From the NCBI GenBank assembly GCA_900320905.1, contig ONTZ01000009.1:1-64000 (forward strand): 64,000 nucleotides of DNA, read 5' to 3'. The number at the start of each line of letters is the position of its first letter. The stretch's first letter is position 1. The notes beneath the pieces are model-generated. The model was not told the origin of the DNA and searched no databases. It was given only the letters and a program-made list of their open reading frames with translations. A program made the position numbers and the translations under genes. Shown piece by piece: positions 17,802 through 26,406 of this stretch. The DNA comes from an uncultured Prevotella sp. (GTDB lineage: Bacteria; Bacteroidota; Bacteroidia; Bacteroidales; Bacteroidaceae).

Positions 17802-18323
17802 CTACTCCGCTTTTTCAGGAATGGCAATTGCCAGATGGACTTGCACCTCGCAAGTTCCGTCTGGCAATTGTCTTGATATGACTAGCACAGGGATGGCATC
17901 AGAGAGCGTCTCACGGGAGATGCTCTTAATACGGTTGTTGAAAGCCTGTTGACTCTCCACCCCGTCACTGCCAGTCTGCTGGTCCGTCTGCACAAGAGTC
18001 GTCTCTTGTGTAATGAGGGTGCTCAGATGCCTGACAAGAGCCCCCTTGGCCTTCTCAGTAGCACTCTTAAGAGCCAGGTGATAGGCCTTGGCCTTCTGCG
18101 TGGCAGACTCCACGATATAGAGGGTGTCGCTCATATATTGTTGTAAGTCGGCAATCTGTTCTTCCAAGGTCTTCTCGCCGTCATTCACCGTCCAACCTTC
18201 CTTCTTGAAGGTCTTTGCCTGTTTCTTGACTTCTTTCGTCACAGGTGCCTGCGCCCATGCTGCCGGCATCAGGAATGCTGTCATCAGCAGGACGATCCAT
18301 ATTCTGATTTTCTGACTTTCCAT
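17802..18323 (-). CDS. Secreted protein of unknown function
   Basis: 173 residues with a signal peptide (IVLLMTAFLMPAAWAQA), then a mostly helical, Lys/Glu/Gln-rich body (coiled-coil-like around 40-115) and a beta-like end (IPVLVISRQLPDGTCEVQVHLAI). The end pattern resembles LPP20/LPOA-type periplasmic proteins, but I am not sure. It has its own promoter (TATCTTTG at 18347-18354 with a TTTG 20 bases upstream). Confidence 0.7.
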   Translation of the reverse strand: MESQKIRIWIVLLMTAFLMPAAWAQAPVTKEVKKQAKTFKKEGWTVNDGEKTLEEQIADLQQYMSDTLYIVESATQKAKAYHLALKSATEKAKGALVRHLSTLITQETTLVQTDQQTGSDGVESQQAFNNRIKSISRETLSDAIPVLVISRQLPDGTCEVQVHLAIAIPEKAE

Positions 18324-18346
18324 CCTATCTATTCATTAGTCCATCG

Positions 18347-18378
18347 CAAAGATATAGTATTTTTGTGTATCGGGCAAA
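18347..18378 (-). promoter_or_regulatory. Promoter of the secreted protein gene (minus)
   Basis: Minus-strand -33 TTTG (18375-18378) and -7 TATCTTTG (18347-18354), 20 bases apart, 24 bases before the ATG. Confidence 0.7.
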
Positions 18379-18417
18379 AAAAAGCATACTGAAATGCATA
18401 TATTTAGTTATTTTTCG

Positions 18418-18425
18418 TATCTTTG
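18418..18425 (+). promoter_or_regulatory. -7 box for the PEGA-BACON-BspA genes
   Basis: TATCTTTG, 42 bases before the ATG of the PEGA gene. No perfect -33 TTTG seen at the usual distance. Confidence 0.6.
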
Positions 18426-18466
18426 CACCAAAATGATATATATAAACTAAAAATTGTTACTCTAAG

Positions 18467-20014
18467 ATGAAAAGATTCCTTTTATCGATTGTAGTCAGTC
18501 TGGCCTTCACGACAGGTGTGACGGCACAGGGACTGAAAGTAGTGGACTTCAAGTTGCTGGAGACCGATCTGACAGCCAACACACACGGCACATCCAAACA
18601 AGACCAGAATGGAGAGACGGCAGCCTTGATCAAGATTGTGACCCCCGAGCGTGGCTTCACCTTCGACGGAGGCTCGTTGGGTATCGTTGCCACTGAAGAG
18701 CATCCGGGCGAGATCTGGCTCTATGTGCCACGCCGTGCCCAGAAACTCATCATCCGCCACCAGTCCTTCGGGGTGCTGCGCGACTTCTTCTACCCCATCC
18801 CCATTGAGGGTGCCCGAACCTATGAGATGCTCATCGACATCGGTACAGGCCGTTATGCAACCATCACCACCCAGGTGGCCAAGGCCAACGTCTATATCGA
18901 CGGAGAGAACTGTGGCGAGGCACCGCTCTACAACAAATATCTGAACTACGGTAAGCATACTATCCGCGCCATCAAGGACCGCTATGAAGGTCAGGAAGAG
19001 ATTGTGCTGACCACCACAGAGGGAAATACCAAGACCATGTTCGTGAATGTGAATATGCGCGATATGTCAGACCATTTCGGTAACGTGAACGTCACTGTGG
19101 ACAACCAGGCTGACATCTGGTTTGAGGGCCGTAACGTGGGTACCGGTTCCTGGCAGACCCAGTTGCGTGAGGGCACCTATGTGGTGGAGACCCGTAAGAC
19201 CGACTGCGACCCCGAGAAGACCTCCTTCACCGTCGTAGCCCAGAAAGACAACAACATCAAGGCCGCTCCGCCCTCACCCCACACCGGTCTGCTGCACCTC
19301 TACACCCGTCCACGGGACGTCAATGCCGTCAGCAACGGTACCACGCCCATCGACCTGACCGAGTCGCACACCCTGCCCGTAGGCACCTATCAGTTGTCAC
19401 TCTCACGCAAGGGTTATGTGCCCAAGAACGTGGAGTACACCGTGCATCACAACGAATACACCCGTGACACCATCACCCTCGAGCACGTGAAGTACATCAA
19501 GCCCAACGCCTTCTACTTCGGTGCAGGTTACAGCATCCGTCAGATAGGAGGCATCACAGCCCTCGCAGGTCTTGTGTATAAGCAGTTCGACCTGGAGGTC
19601 AGTTACACCTTCGGCTTAGGCAAGTCAGATGAGGTGCCCTGGTATTCTACCGACGGTAAAGACACCTATCTGAGTACGATCACCTACAAGCGCTCCACCC
19701 TCGCCTTCAAGGTGGGTTATCAGATGGAGTTGACCAACCGCCTGGGCATCACCCCACAGTTGGGCTATGCGATAGAACGTCTCTCAGGCACTGTGGAAGA
19801 CGGTACCAACAACTATGGCGACGGTGCGGCAGCCAACTGTCTCAGTGTCGGCGCCAAACTGTTGTATGCCCCCATGCAGCACCTGTATCTCTTTGCCACA
19901 CCTGCCTTCTCCTTTGGCATCAGCAAGGATGAGAACTTCGAGCATATCGCCGACAACAGTAACATCACTGCCGGAGGCTTCATGATGACCATCGGTGCCA
20001 TCTTCAATTTCTAA
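18467..20014 (+). CDS. PEGA-domain protein with C-terminal beta-barrel-like region
   Basis: 515 residues with a signal peptide (LLSIVVSLAFTTGVTAQG). The middle holds PEGA-type beta modules: KANVYIDGENCGEAPLYNKY, VTVDNQADIWFEGRNVGTGS and a third near 280-340 with LPVGTYQLSLSRKGYVPKN. PEGA modules occur on surface and S-layer-like proteins and are thought to contact carbohydrate. From about residue 345 (NAFYFGAGYSIRQIGGITAL) the sequence alternates like an outer-membrane barrel and ends GGFMMTIGAIFNF. Likely displays PEGA domains at the envelope. It heads a run with BACON and BspA-like genes. Confidence 0.75.
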   Translation: MKRFLLSIVVSLAFTTGVTAQGLKVVDFKLLETDLTANTHGTSKQDQNGETAALIKIVTPERGFTFDGGSLGIVATEEHPGEIWLYVPRRAQKLIIRHQSFGVLRDFFYPIPIEGARTYEMLIDIGTGRYATITTQVAKANVYIDGENCGEAPLYNKYLNYGKHTIRAIKDRYEGQEEIVLTTTEGNTKTMFVNVNMRDMSDHFGNVNVTVDNQADIWFEGRNVGTGSWQTQLREGTYVVETRKTDCDPEKTSFTVVAQKDNNIKAAPPSPHTGLLHLYTRPRDVNAVSNGTTPIDLTESHTLPVGTYQLSLSRKGYVPKNVEYTVHHNEYTRDTITLEHVKYIKPNAFYFGAGYSIRQIGGITALAGLVYKQFDLEVSYTFGLGKSDEVPWYSTDGKDTYLSTITYKRSTLAFKVGYQMELTNRLGITPQLGYAIERLSGTVEDGTNNYGDGAAANCLSVGAKLLYAPMQHLYLFATPAFSFGISKDENFEHIADNSNITAGGFMMTIGAIFNF

Positions 20015-20050
20015 TCTACACCTTATTATATAATATAAAGACGAAACGAT

Positions 20051-21073
20051 ATGAAAACAAGAAATATCATAGCCATATTGGCCGCACTGCCCCTCGTGGC
20101 AGGATTCATAGGCTGTAAGTCAGACGAAGAGACAGGAGCCAAGCCCGCCAAGGAAATATTGATTGTGGAAGGCGGTAACGAGATCGTCCTCCGTTCGGGC
20201 GACTCCATCATGAGCGTACCCATCACAGCCGACTGTGCCTGGACGGTTGAGAGTTTTGAGAGTGCCGACGGTGGCTTCGACGGTATGCTGTCCGTACAGC
20301 CCACACGTGGCAACGGCAACGGTGCCCTGGTGATCAGCACCAACCAGAACCGTGGTGTCCAGCCACGCCTGGCCACCATCACCCTGACCTCAGACGGTGG
20401 ACTGAAACAGATCATCAGTCTGCGCCAGACCAGTGGCGACCCCACGATGAGCATCAGTGAGCGTTCGGTAGACTTCGCTGCCGCACCTGACGCAGCCAAG
20501 CAGTTGGTCATCGCCAGCAATAACGGCTGGACCATCGACATGCCCTCGGGCGTCAATTGGGTACACCTGAACAAGACCAAGGGCAGCGCAGGCTCGGAGA
20601 CTGTTGACATCACGGTGGACAAACTGAACAACGACATGGCGCGTGCCACCAAGTTGAACGTGCTCTACGGCACCAGCAGTGCACAGGTCATCGTGCGTCA
20701 GGACGGTATGAACAGTGCCAACATCAGTCTGGATGTGAACACCGATCAGATCTATATGGAGGCCCAAGGCGGTGAGCAGATGCTGAGGGTATCGAGCAAC
20801 TCCATCTGGCGCGCCTTCGTGCCCTCTTCGGCACAGTCGTGGCTGCATATCGAACCGGCAACAGGAGCCGGCGATGGTGAGATTCATGTATGGTGTGAGC
20901 CCCACCACGATGCTGAACGTGACCGTCTGACGCTTATCGTCCTTGTGGCAGGCACGCAGAATCCCAAGCAGCGTGACGTCCTGGTACAGCAATCAGCCGG
21001 AAACGAAGAGGATTACCATCGTGAACCGTGGGAGGATGACAACCATGATCCACATCTCTCGCGTAAACACTAA
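20051..21073 (+). CDS. BACON-domain lipoprotein
   Basis: 340 residues. A lipoprotein signal peptide (AALPLVAGFIGC, Cys 22) is followed by three BACON-like beta-sandwich repeats, with the typical strands SVPITADCAWTVESF, QLVIASNNGWTIDMPSGVNW and MLRVSSNSIWRAFVPSSAQSW. BACON modules are common in Bacteroidetes surface glycan-binding lipoproteins and probably act as spacers or carbohydrate/mucin contact modules. The gene lies 36 bases after the PEGA gene and 28 before the BspA-like gene. Confidence 0.82.
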   Translation: MKTRNIIAILAALPLVAGFIGCKSDEETGAKPAKEILIVEGGNEIVLRSGDSIMSVPITADCAWTVESFESADGGFDGMLSVQPTRGNGNGALVISTNQNRGVQPRLATITLTSDGGLKQIISLRQTSGDPTMSISERSVDFAAAPDAAKQLVIASNNGWTIDMPSGVNWVHLNKTKGSAGSETVDITVDKLNNDMARATKLNVLYGTSSAQVIVRQDGMNSANISLDVNTDQIYMEAQGGEQMLRVSSNSIWRAFVPSSAQSWLHIEPATGAGDGEIHVWCEPHHDAERDRLTLIVLVAGTQNPKQRDVLVQQSAGNEEDYHREPWEDDNHDPHLSRKH

Positions 21074-21101
21074 TCATCAGTCACATAACTGGCATACGAT
21101 T

Positions 21102-24100
21102 ATGAACAGCAAACTACTATCCATCATAGCAGTCTTCATCGGCATCCTTCTGCCGATGAAGGGTTCTGCGCAAACGACTATCTATGCCCCGGAGTTCTCC
21201 TTTGAGGGTGATAACATCGTGATGACCTGCGAGACACAGGGAGCCAATATCTACTACGTCATGGCCGAGTTCGCGAACGAGGATGAGGCCTACAGTCTCA
21301 TGGACAATCTGGACGTCAGCGAGGCCAACAGCATGCGCACGCTCTATACGGCCCCATTCCCTGTTACCAGCGATGTGGTCATCAAGGCCGTTGCCAAGAT
21401 GCCACAGCAACAGGGAGAGTCGGAGGTCACGACAATAATCTACAGTTATACGGCATGGAGTAATTTATTATCGGCAATAGAGTATGGTTCTGACGTACAG
21501 GAACGTGCCAAGGACAGTCCGCTGGTAAGTGATGACCTCAAAGAACATCTGAAGTGGGCTCTGGAAGAAGGTGAAATGATCTATCAACATCGTGGACAGA
21601 TGCCTGACAGTCACGAGGCAGAGCACTTCGCCGAGGAAATCGAGGAAATCGCCCATGAGATAGATGAAATCCTCAATCAGCAACCAGCAGGCCCCGAACC
21701 CTACGCCGTCCTCAGCCAGAACAACACCGTGCTGACGTTCTACTACGATACTAACCGAGGTGCCTTTCAAGGAAGCATGGATGTTACTTCAACGGCTTGG
21801 CTAGACTTTAAGGAGCAGATTACAACGGCTGTGTTTGACGCTTCTTTCGCAGACTGTACTACACTTACGAGTACAAGCAGTTGGTTTGCCGACTGCAAGA
21901 AACTGACCATCATCGAGGGTATCGAGAACCTGAACACCCAGAACGTGACAGATATGGGCGGTATGTTCCTCGGGTGTGACGCATTGACAAGTCTTGATGT
22001 CAGTCATTTCAACACAGAGAATGTAACAGATATGAGTTATATGTTCTCAGTGTGCTCCTTGCTAACCACAATTGATGTGAGTCATTTCAACACATCGAAA
22101 GTTACTAACATGGCTGCGATGTTTGGGCACTGTTCATCTTTGACATCGCTAGACCTTTCCAATTTCAATACAGAGAATGTCACTAACATGTTACACATGT
22201 TCAACGACTGTCATACACTTACGACCCTTGATCTAAGCAGTTTCAACACGGCCAATGTAACTAGTATGATAGGTATGTTCTTTGGGTGTGCAGGTCTAAA
22301 AACTATCTATGTTAGTGACAGTTGGAGCACGTCAAACGTATCAGAGGGTATAGAAGTGTTCTACGAATGTAATAATCTGGTTGGTGGACGAGGAACAAGG
22401 TTTAGCCATGAACATATAGATTACACTTACGCTCACATCGACGGAGGCACGGCTAACCCAGGCTACTTCACTGCGGCTGGTGCAGAGCCTTGGACAGAGC
22501 CGGAGATTGAGGTTGTACTGACAGGGAAGATTGACAATTTCTGGTACGACGAGACAGGCACAGATCCTAATGGTGATGAGGCTGTTATCTTTACACTTCC
22601 TGAGAATCCCGACGGTGGTAATCTCTGGGATATCAACGTGCTTTCTACATTTGTCATGAACCAACTGGCTTTCACAACCCCTGATGGCGAAGCCGTTGAA
22701 AACATCACTGGTGAGATCCTGTTTGAGTCGAAGGACAACATGGTGGCCATCAACGATGGGAAGATGCTCATGTATGAGAGTGCGGACGAGCAAGGAGAAA
22801 TAGCAATGATAGAGCCCGGTATGGGTATGATGCGCATCATGAACAACGAGATTACCCAACGCCTTCTGAATGAACCGAACTCACAATTCATGGCATTACC
22901 GGCTACTGTAAAAGCCTATCAAGAGGGCCAAGAAGTACCGGTAATCAACGGCAGTTTCACAGTTCTCCTACAATTGGAAAAACGGCAACAGGAGCCAGAG
23001 CCGTATGCAGTACTGAGCCAGAATAATACCGTGCTAACATTCTACTACGATGACAAGAAAGCAGCAAGAAATGGTATGGATGTCGGGCCATTCGACAATT
23101 ACGGGACCACAAGAGGTTGGCATGAACAGCGAGAAAACATTTCAAATGTGGTATTTGATGCATCCTTCGCAAATTGCACAACGCTGACGAGCACAGCCTA
23201 TTGGTTCCTCCAGTGCAATAATCTTACAACCATTACTGGCATCAGCAACCTCAAGACAGACAATGTAACCACCATGGCTTGGATGTTCAGAGGCTGTTCC
23301 AGTTTGACGAATCTTGATGTAAGTGGTTTCAAAACTGACAAGGTGACTGATATGTCTGCATTGTTCCATTACTGTTCTAACCTAGAAAGTTTAGATGTGA
23401 GCGGTTTCCAGACGGACAACGTGAGATATATGGATCAAATGTTTGAAGAATGTAGCAAATTGACAAGTCTTGATGTTAGCGGCTTTAACACATCAATGGT
23501 GACGAGTATGACGCAAATGTTTCGTGAATGTAGTGGATTGACTACCCTCGATGTGAGTCATTTTGATACATCAAATGTGACATCTTTCGATAATCTGTTT
23601 GATGGTTGCTCAAAACTTGAAAATATTGATGTGAGCCATTTCAACACCTCGAAAGTACAAGTCATGTACGGAGTATTTCGTGGATGTAGTTCTTTAACGA
23701 GCGTTGACGTAAGCGGATTTGACACTTCAAATGTAGCAGACATGCTACAAATGTTTGATGGTTGTAGTTCTTTGACAAATCTTGACGTTAGCAATTTTAA
23801 TACATCCAACACGACAAGAATTGGTTTCATGTTTGGAGACTGTTCAAAATTGACAATGCTTGACATGAGCCACTATAATACAGCCAAAGTCACTGATATG
23901 CGTGAAGTATTCAGAGGATGCGCTAATTTGAAGACAATTTATGTTGGCGAAGAATGGAGTACAGAAAATGTGACAGAAGGAGCATCAATGTTTGAAGGTT
24001 GTACCAACCTTGTTGGAGGTGCAGGCACACGCTATGATGCCAATTATGTTGACTACACCTACGCCCATATTGATGGTGGTGAGAACAACCAAGGTTATTT

Positions 24101-25280
24101 CACCGACAAGAACGCAGAGCCTTGGACTGATTTAGAGCCCTACGCTGTGCTGAGTCGGAACAACACAGTTCTGACGTTCTACTGCGATGACAAGATGGAG
24201 GAAAGAGGCGGCATAAGCGTTGATGACGACAGATGGGAAAGCAGAGAGCGAGAACTCTCTTCAAGCATTGTCGCCTTGGTGTTCGACGAGTCGTTCTCCG
24301 ATTTCGTTGTGAACGAGGTGGAAGATTTCAGCATCGACCTGACCGGTTGGACTTCCCTCGCTGCTGTCAAGGCAGGAAGTGTCAGAATCCCTGCCGAGGA
24401 GTATGCCAAGACAGGCAACCCGAACCTGCTGGTCTATGTCGATGAACCTTCGCTCGCTCCGCAGGGCGTGCAGAACGTGGTGATCAATGGTGTGGCGCAG
24501 GAGATCATCCTGACCGATGTCACTGAGGGCAATAACAACTGGTTCTGTCCGGAGCCTTTCACGGCCGAGAAGATCAGTTACACCCGTAACTTCAGCCAAC
24601 AGACCGAGGTCGGTATCAGTCGAGGCTGGGAATCAATCGCCCTACCCTTCACCGTGCAGGATATCACGCACGAGAGTAAAGGACGGATTATTCCCTTCGG
24701 CGCACAAGGCACTGGCAAGTACTTCTGGCTCCGTGGTTACTCTCCTGATGGACTCCACCGGGCAACGGTGCTTGAGGCTAATACGCCCTACGTCATCTCG
24801 ATGCCGAACAATCCAGCGGTCTATCCCTACGAGTACAACCTCAACGGACGTGTCACCTTCTCGGCAGAGAACACCACCGTGCCTACCACACCAGAGACCT
24901 GGGAGATGACTATCACTCGCGACAATATCAGGATGGCACCCGTCTTCCAGTTGATACCTCGGAACGAGATGGCCTATGCCATCAATGTCGGTCAGCCCCT
25001 TGACCGCTATGCCGAGGGCAGCGTGTTTACACGCGAACTGCGTGAGGTGCATCCCTTCGAGGCCGTTACCTACCATGAGCCCGTCAATGGTGCACGACCC
25101 CAAAACATCCGCATAGCCCCACAGTCTGACGATGATATCACAGGAATCGTTTCAATTGAGAATGGAGAATGGAGAATGGAGAATGGAGAATGGTTCGGTC
25201 TCGATGGTCGGAAACTCTCTGGTGAGCCCAAGATAAAGGGTGTCTATCTCCAAAAGGGCAAGAAGATTGTGGTGAAATAA
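21102..25280 (+). CDS. BspA-like surface protein with two DUF285 repeat blocks
   Basis: 1392 residues from ATG 21102 (MNSKLLSIIAVFIGILLP, signal peptide); an open frame extends 159 bases further into the BACON gene but lacks a signal. Order: a chitobiase-C-like beta module (about 25-115), a helical stretch (about 120-195), DUF285/BspA leucine-rich repeats (about 205-455, units like LDLSSFNTANVTSMIGMF), a beta domain, a second DUF285 block (about 670-1005), a partial third repeat start, and a C-terminal beta region with a sorting-like end (GVYLQKGKKIVVK). BspA repeats mediate adhesion to host or matrix proteins. Residues 1352-1364 (ENGEWRMENGEW) derive from a GAGAATG heptamer array. The repeat blocks are more AT-rich than the flanks. 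Confidence 0.85.
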   Translation: MNSKLLSIIAVFIGILLPMKGSAQTTIYAPEFSFEGDNIVMTCETQGANIYYVMAEFANEDEAYSLMDNLDVSEANSMRTLYTAPFPVTSDVVIKAVAKMPQQQGESEVTTIIYSYTAWSNLLSAIEYGSDVQERAKDSPLVSDDLKEHLKWALEEGEMIYQHRGQMPDSHEAEHFAEEIEEIAHEIDEILNQQPAGPEPYAVLSQNNTVLTFYYDTNRGAFQGSMDVTSTAWLDFKEQITTAVFDASFADCTTLTSTSSWFADCKKLTIIEGIENLNTQNVTDMGGMFLGCDALTSLDVSHFNTENVTDMSYMFSVCSLLTTIDVSHFNTSKVTNMAAMFGHCSSLTSLDLSNFNTENVTNMLHMFNDCHTLTTLDLSSFNTANVTSMIGMFFGCAGLKTIYVSDSWSTSNVSEGIEVFYECNNLVGGRGTRFSHEHIDYTYAHIDGGTANPGYFTAAGAEPWTEPEIEVVLTGKIDNFWYDETGTDPNGDEAVIFTLPENPDGGNLWDINVLSTFVMNQLAFTTPDGEAVENITGEILFESKDNMVAINDGKMLMYESADEQGEIAMIEPGMGMMRIMNNEITQRLLNEPNSQFMALPATVKAYQEGQEVPVINGSFTVLLQLEKRQQEPEPYAVLSQNNTVLTFYYDDKKAARNGMDVGPFDNYGTTRGWHEQRENISNVVFDASFANCTTLTSTAYWFLQCNNLTTITGISNLKTDNVTTMAWMFRGCSSLTNLDVSGFKTDKVTDMSALFHYCSNLESLDVSGFQTDNVRYMDQMFEECSKLTSLDVSGFNTSMVTSMTQMFRECSGLTTLDVSHFDTSNVTSFDNLFDGCSKLENIDVSHFNTSKVQVMYGVFRGCSSLTSVDVSGFDTSNVADMLQMFDGCSSLTNLDVSNFNTSNTTRIGFMFGDCSKLTMLDMSHYNTAKVTDMREVFRGCANLKTIYVGEEWSTENVTEGASMFEGCTNLVGGAGTRYDANYVDYTYAHIDGGENNQGYFTDKNAEPWTDLEPYAVLSRNNTVLTFYCDDKMEERGGISVDDDRWESRERELSSSIVALVFDESFSDFVVNEVEDFSIDLTGWTSLAAVKAGSVRIPAEEYAKTGNPNLLVYVDEPSLAPQGVQNVVINGVAQEIILTDVTEGNNNWFCPEPFTAEKISYTRNFSQQTEVGISRGWESIALPFTVQDITHESKGRIIPFGAQGTGKYFWLRGYSPDGLHRATVLEANTPYVISMPNNPAVYPYEYNLNGRVTFSAENTTVPTTPETWEMTITRDNIRMAPVFQLIPRNEMAYAINVGQPLDRYAEGSVFTRELREVHPFEAVTYHEPVNGARPQNIRIAPQSDDDITGIVSIENGEWRMENGEWFGLDGRKLSGEPKIKGVYLQKGKKIVVK
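25158..25192. repeat. Heptamer array GAGAATG x5 in the BspA-like gene
   Basis: Five perfect GAGAATG units, read in frame as ENGEWRMENGEW just before the C-terminal sorting-like motif. Perfect identity of all units suggests recent expansion. Confidence 0.92.
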
Positions 25281-25317
25281 CTTGCCGTTATTGCGCAATA
25301 ACCCAGCCTTATTCATA

Positions 25318-25355
25318 AATAACCCGTCCTTATTGCAGCATAAGGGCGGGTTATT
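25318..25355. terminator. Bidirectional terminator between BspA-like and GH25 genes
   Basis: AATAACCCGTCCTTAT pairs with ATAAGGGCGGGTTATT around a 6-base loop. AT-rich ends on both sides allow it to serve both convergent genes. A small palindrome TTATTGCGCAATAA lies just upstream (25289-25302). Confidence 0.85.
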
Positions 25356-25367
25356 ATATATACCTTT

Positions 25368-26261
25368 TTAATTTGCGTAGGCCTTCTCGCCGATGGTCTC
25401 TTGGGAACCGATGGTCATCTGACGGAGGTCATAGTAGGAGCCATTGTAGATGTTGAAGTCCACATTGCCCTTGATGCCTGGCAGACAACCTGCGTCGGTA
25501 TGCTGCCAGAACTTCCACCGGCCCTTGTACTCCAGGGAGTCCACGTAGTAGTGGGCAATCCAGTAAGGATACTGGTTGAAGATGGAATCGCTCAGATAAC
25601 GCATCTTAAACTTAAAATAGGTGTAGATGATCGGTTTCACCTGATAGTGTTTTTCCACGATGTCGAGCCACTGCAGCACACTGGCCTTGAACTCGTCATC
25701 GGTCTGATTCTTAGGTTTGTGCTCCACATCAAGCACAGGGGGCAAGTCGCCATTCTCCAGTTTCGCCACCTTCAGGAAGTTGTAGGCCTGCTCCTCGGCA
25801 GGGGAATGGACACTGTAGAAGTGGTAGGCACCACGGGTGAAGCCATTCTCACGAGCCTGATAGAAGTTCTCACGGAAATTCTCGTCCGTCTGGGTGGCAC
25901 CCTCCGTCGCCTTGATCATTACGAAGCGGATGGGACATTTGTTGATCATGCCCTCATCCTTCAACTTATCCCAGTCGATACGACCCTGATGATGGGAGAT
26001 GTCGATACCATGAATCTCATAACCTTCGGGATAGGACACATCGCCATAGAGGGCACGCCAACGAAAACCGAAGGGGGAGACGAAGAAGTAATAGAAGAAC
26101 CAGATATAGCCCGCCACGATGGCTGCACCACCGATCCACCATCCCCAGGATGGGATCTTCTGTAAAAAGCGCACGACGATATTTGGCTTACGATGGCCCC
26201 GAGGTCCATGGTAAGTGTGGGTTGTTCCGATGCCCTTACGGCGAACGACGCGCTTTTTCAA
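25368..26261 (-). CDS. GH25 lysozyme (membrane anchored)
   Basis: 297 residues, glycoside hydrolase family 25, which cleaves the beta-1,4 bond between MurNAc and GlcNAc in peptidoglycan. A basic N-terminus and one membrane helix (about 42-62, WWIGGAAIVAGYIWFFYYFF) indicate a type II membrane protein facing the periplasm. Catalytic landmarks: EIHGIDISHHQGRIDW, FVMIKATEGATQTDENF, YHFYSVHSPAEEQA, and LPPVLDVEH with the Asp/Glu pair. A second GH25 gene lies at 54702. Its start is 15 bases from inverted heptamer element 2. Confidence 0.9.
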   Translation of the reverse strand: MKKRVVRRKGIGTTHTYHGPRGHRKPNIVVRFLQKIPSWGWWIGGAAIVAGYIWFFYYFFVSPFGFRWRALYGDVSYPEGYEIHGIDISHHQGRIDWDKLKDEGMINKCPIRFVMIKATEGATQTDENFRENFYQARENGFTRGAYHFYSVHSPAEEQAYNFLKVAKLENGDLPPVLDVEHKPKNQTDDEFKASVLQWLDIVEKHYQVKPIIYTYFKFKMRYLSDSIFNQYPYWIAHYYVDSLEYKGRWKFWQHTDAGCLPGIKGNVDFNIYNGSYYDLRQMTIGSQETIGEKAYAN

Positions 26262-26275
26262 ATTAAGAAAATTAA

Positions 26276-26406
26276 ATTAGTAATTAGTAATTAGAAATTA
26301 GTAATTATGATTACCGCGCAAGCCTATCATAAGCATTGTAGAAGCACTTTCCCACCCGCGAAGTAATCACAATTACTAATTATCCATTACTCATTACTCA
26401 TTATTT
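26276..26406. repeat. Inverted heptamer-array element 2 between GH25 and pfp
   Basis: The left array has five units (ATTAGTA, ATTAGTA, ATTAGAA, ATTAGTA, ATTATGA; 26276-26310). The right array (26372-26406) is ATTACTA, ATTATCC, ATTACTC, ATTACTC, ATTATTT and includes the pfp stop codon. The 60-base core is bounded by GATTAC (26309-26314) and GTAATC (26363-26368), with inner CGCG on both sides. Same design as elements 1 and 3. Confidence 0.88.

Noticed and set aside
20943..21101. Upstream extension of the BspA-like gene into the BACON gene
   Set aside because: The extension overlaps a well-supported gene by 130 bases and lacks a signal peptide, while ATG 21102 begins a clear one.
21900..24000. 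Regular repeats that might look like a CRISPR array
   Set aside because: The repeats are DUF285/BspA codon repeats of about 69 bases in an open frame; there are no unique spacers and no cas genes.
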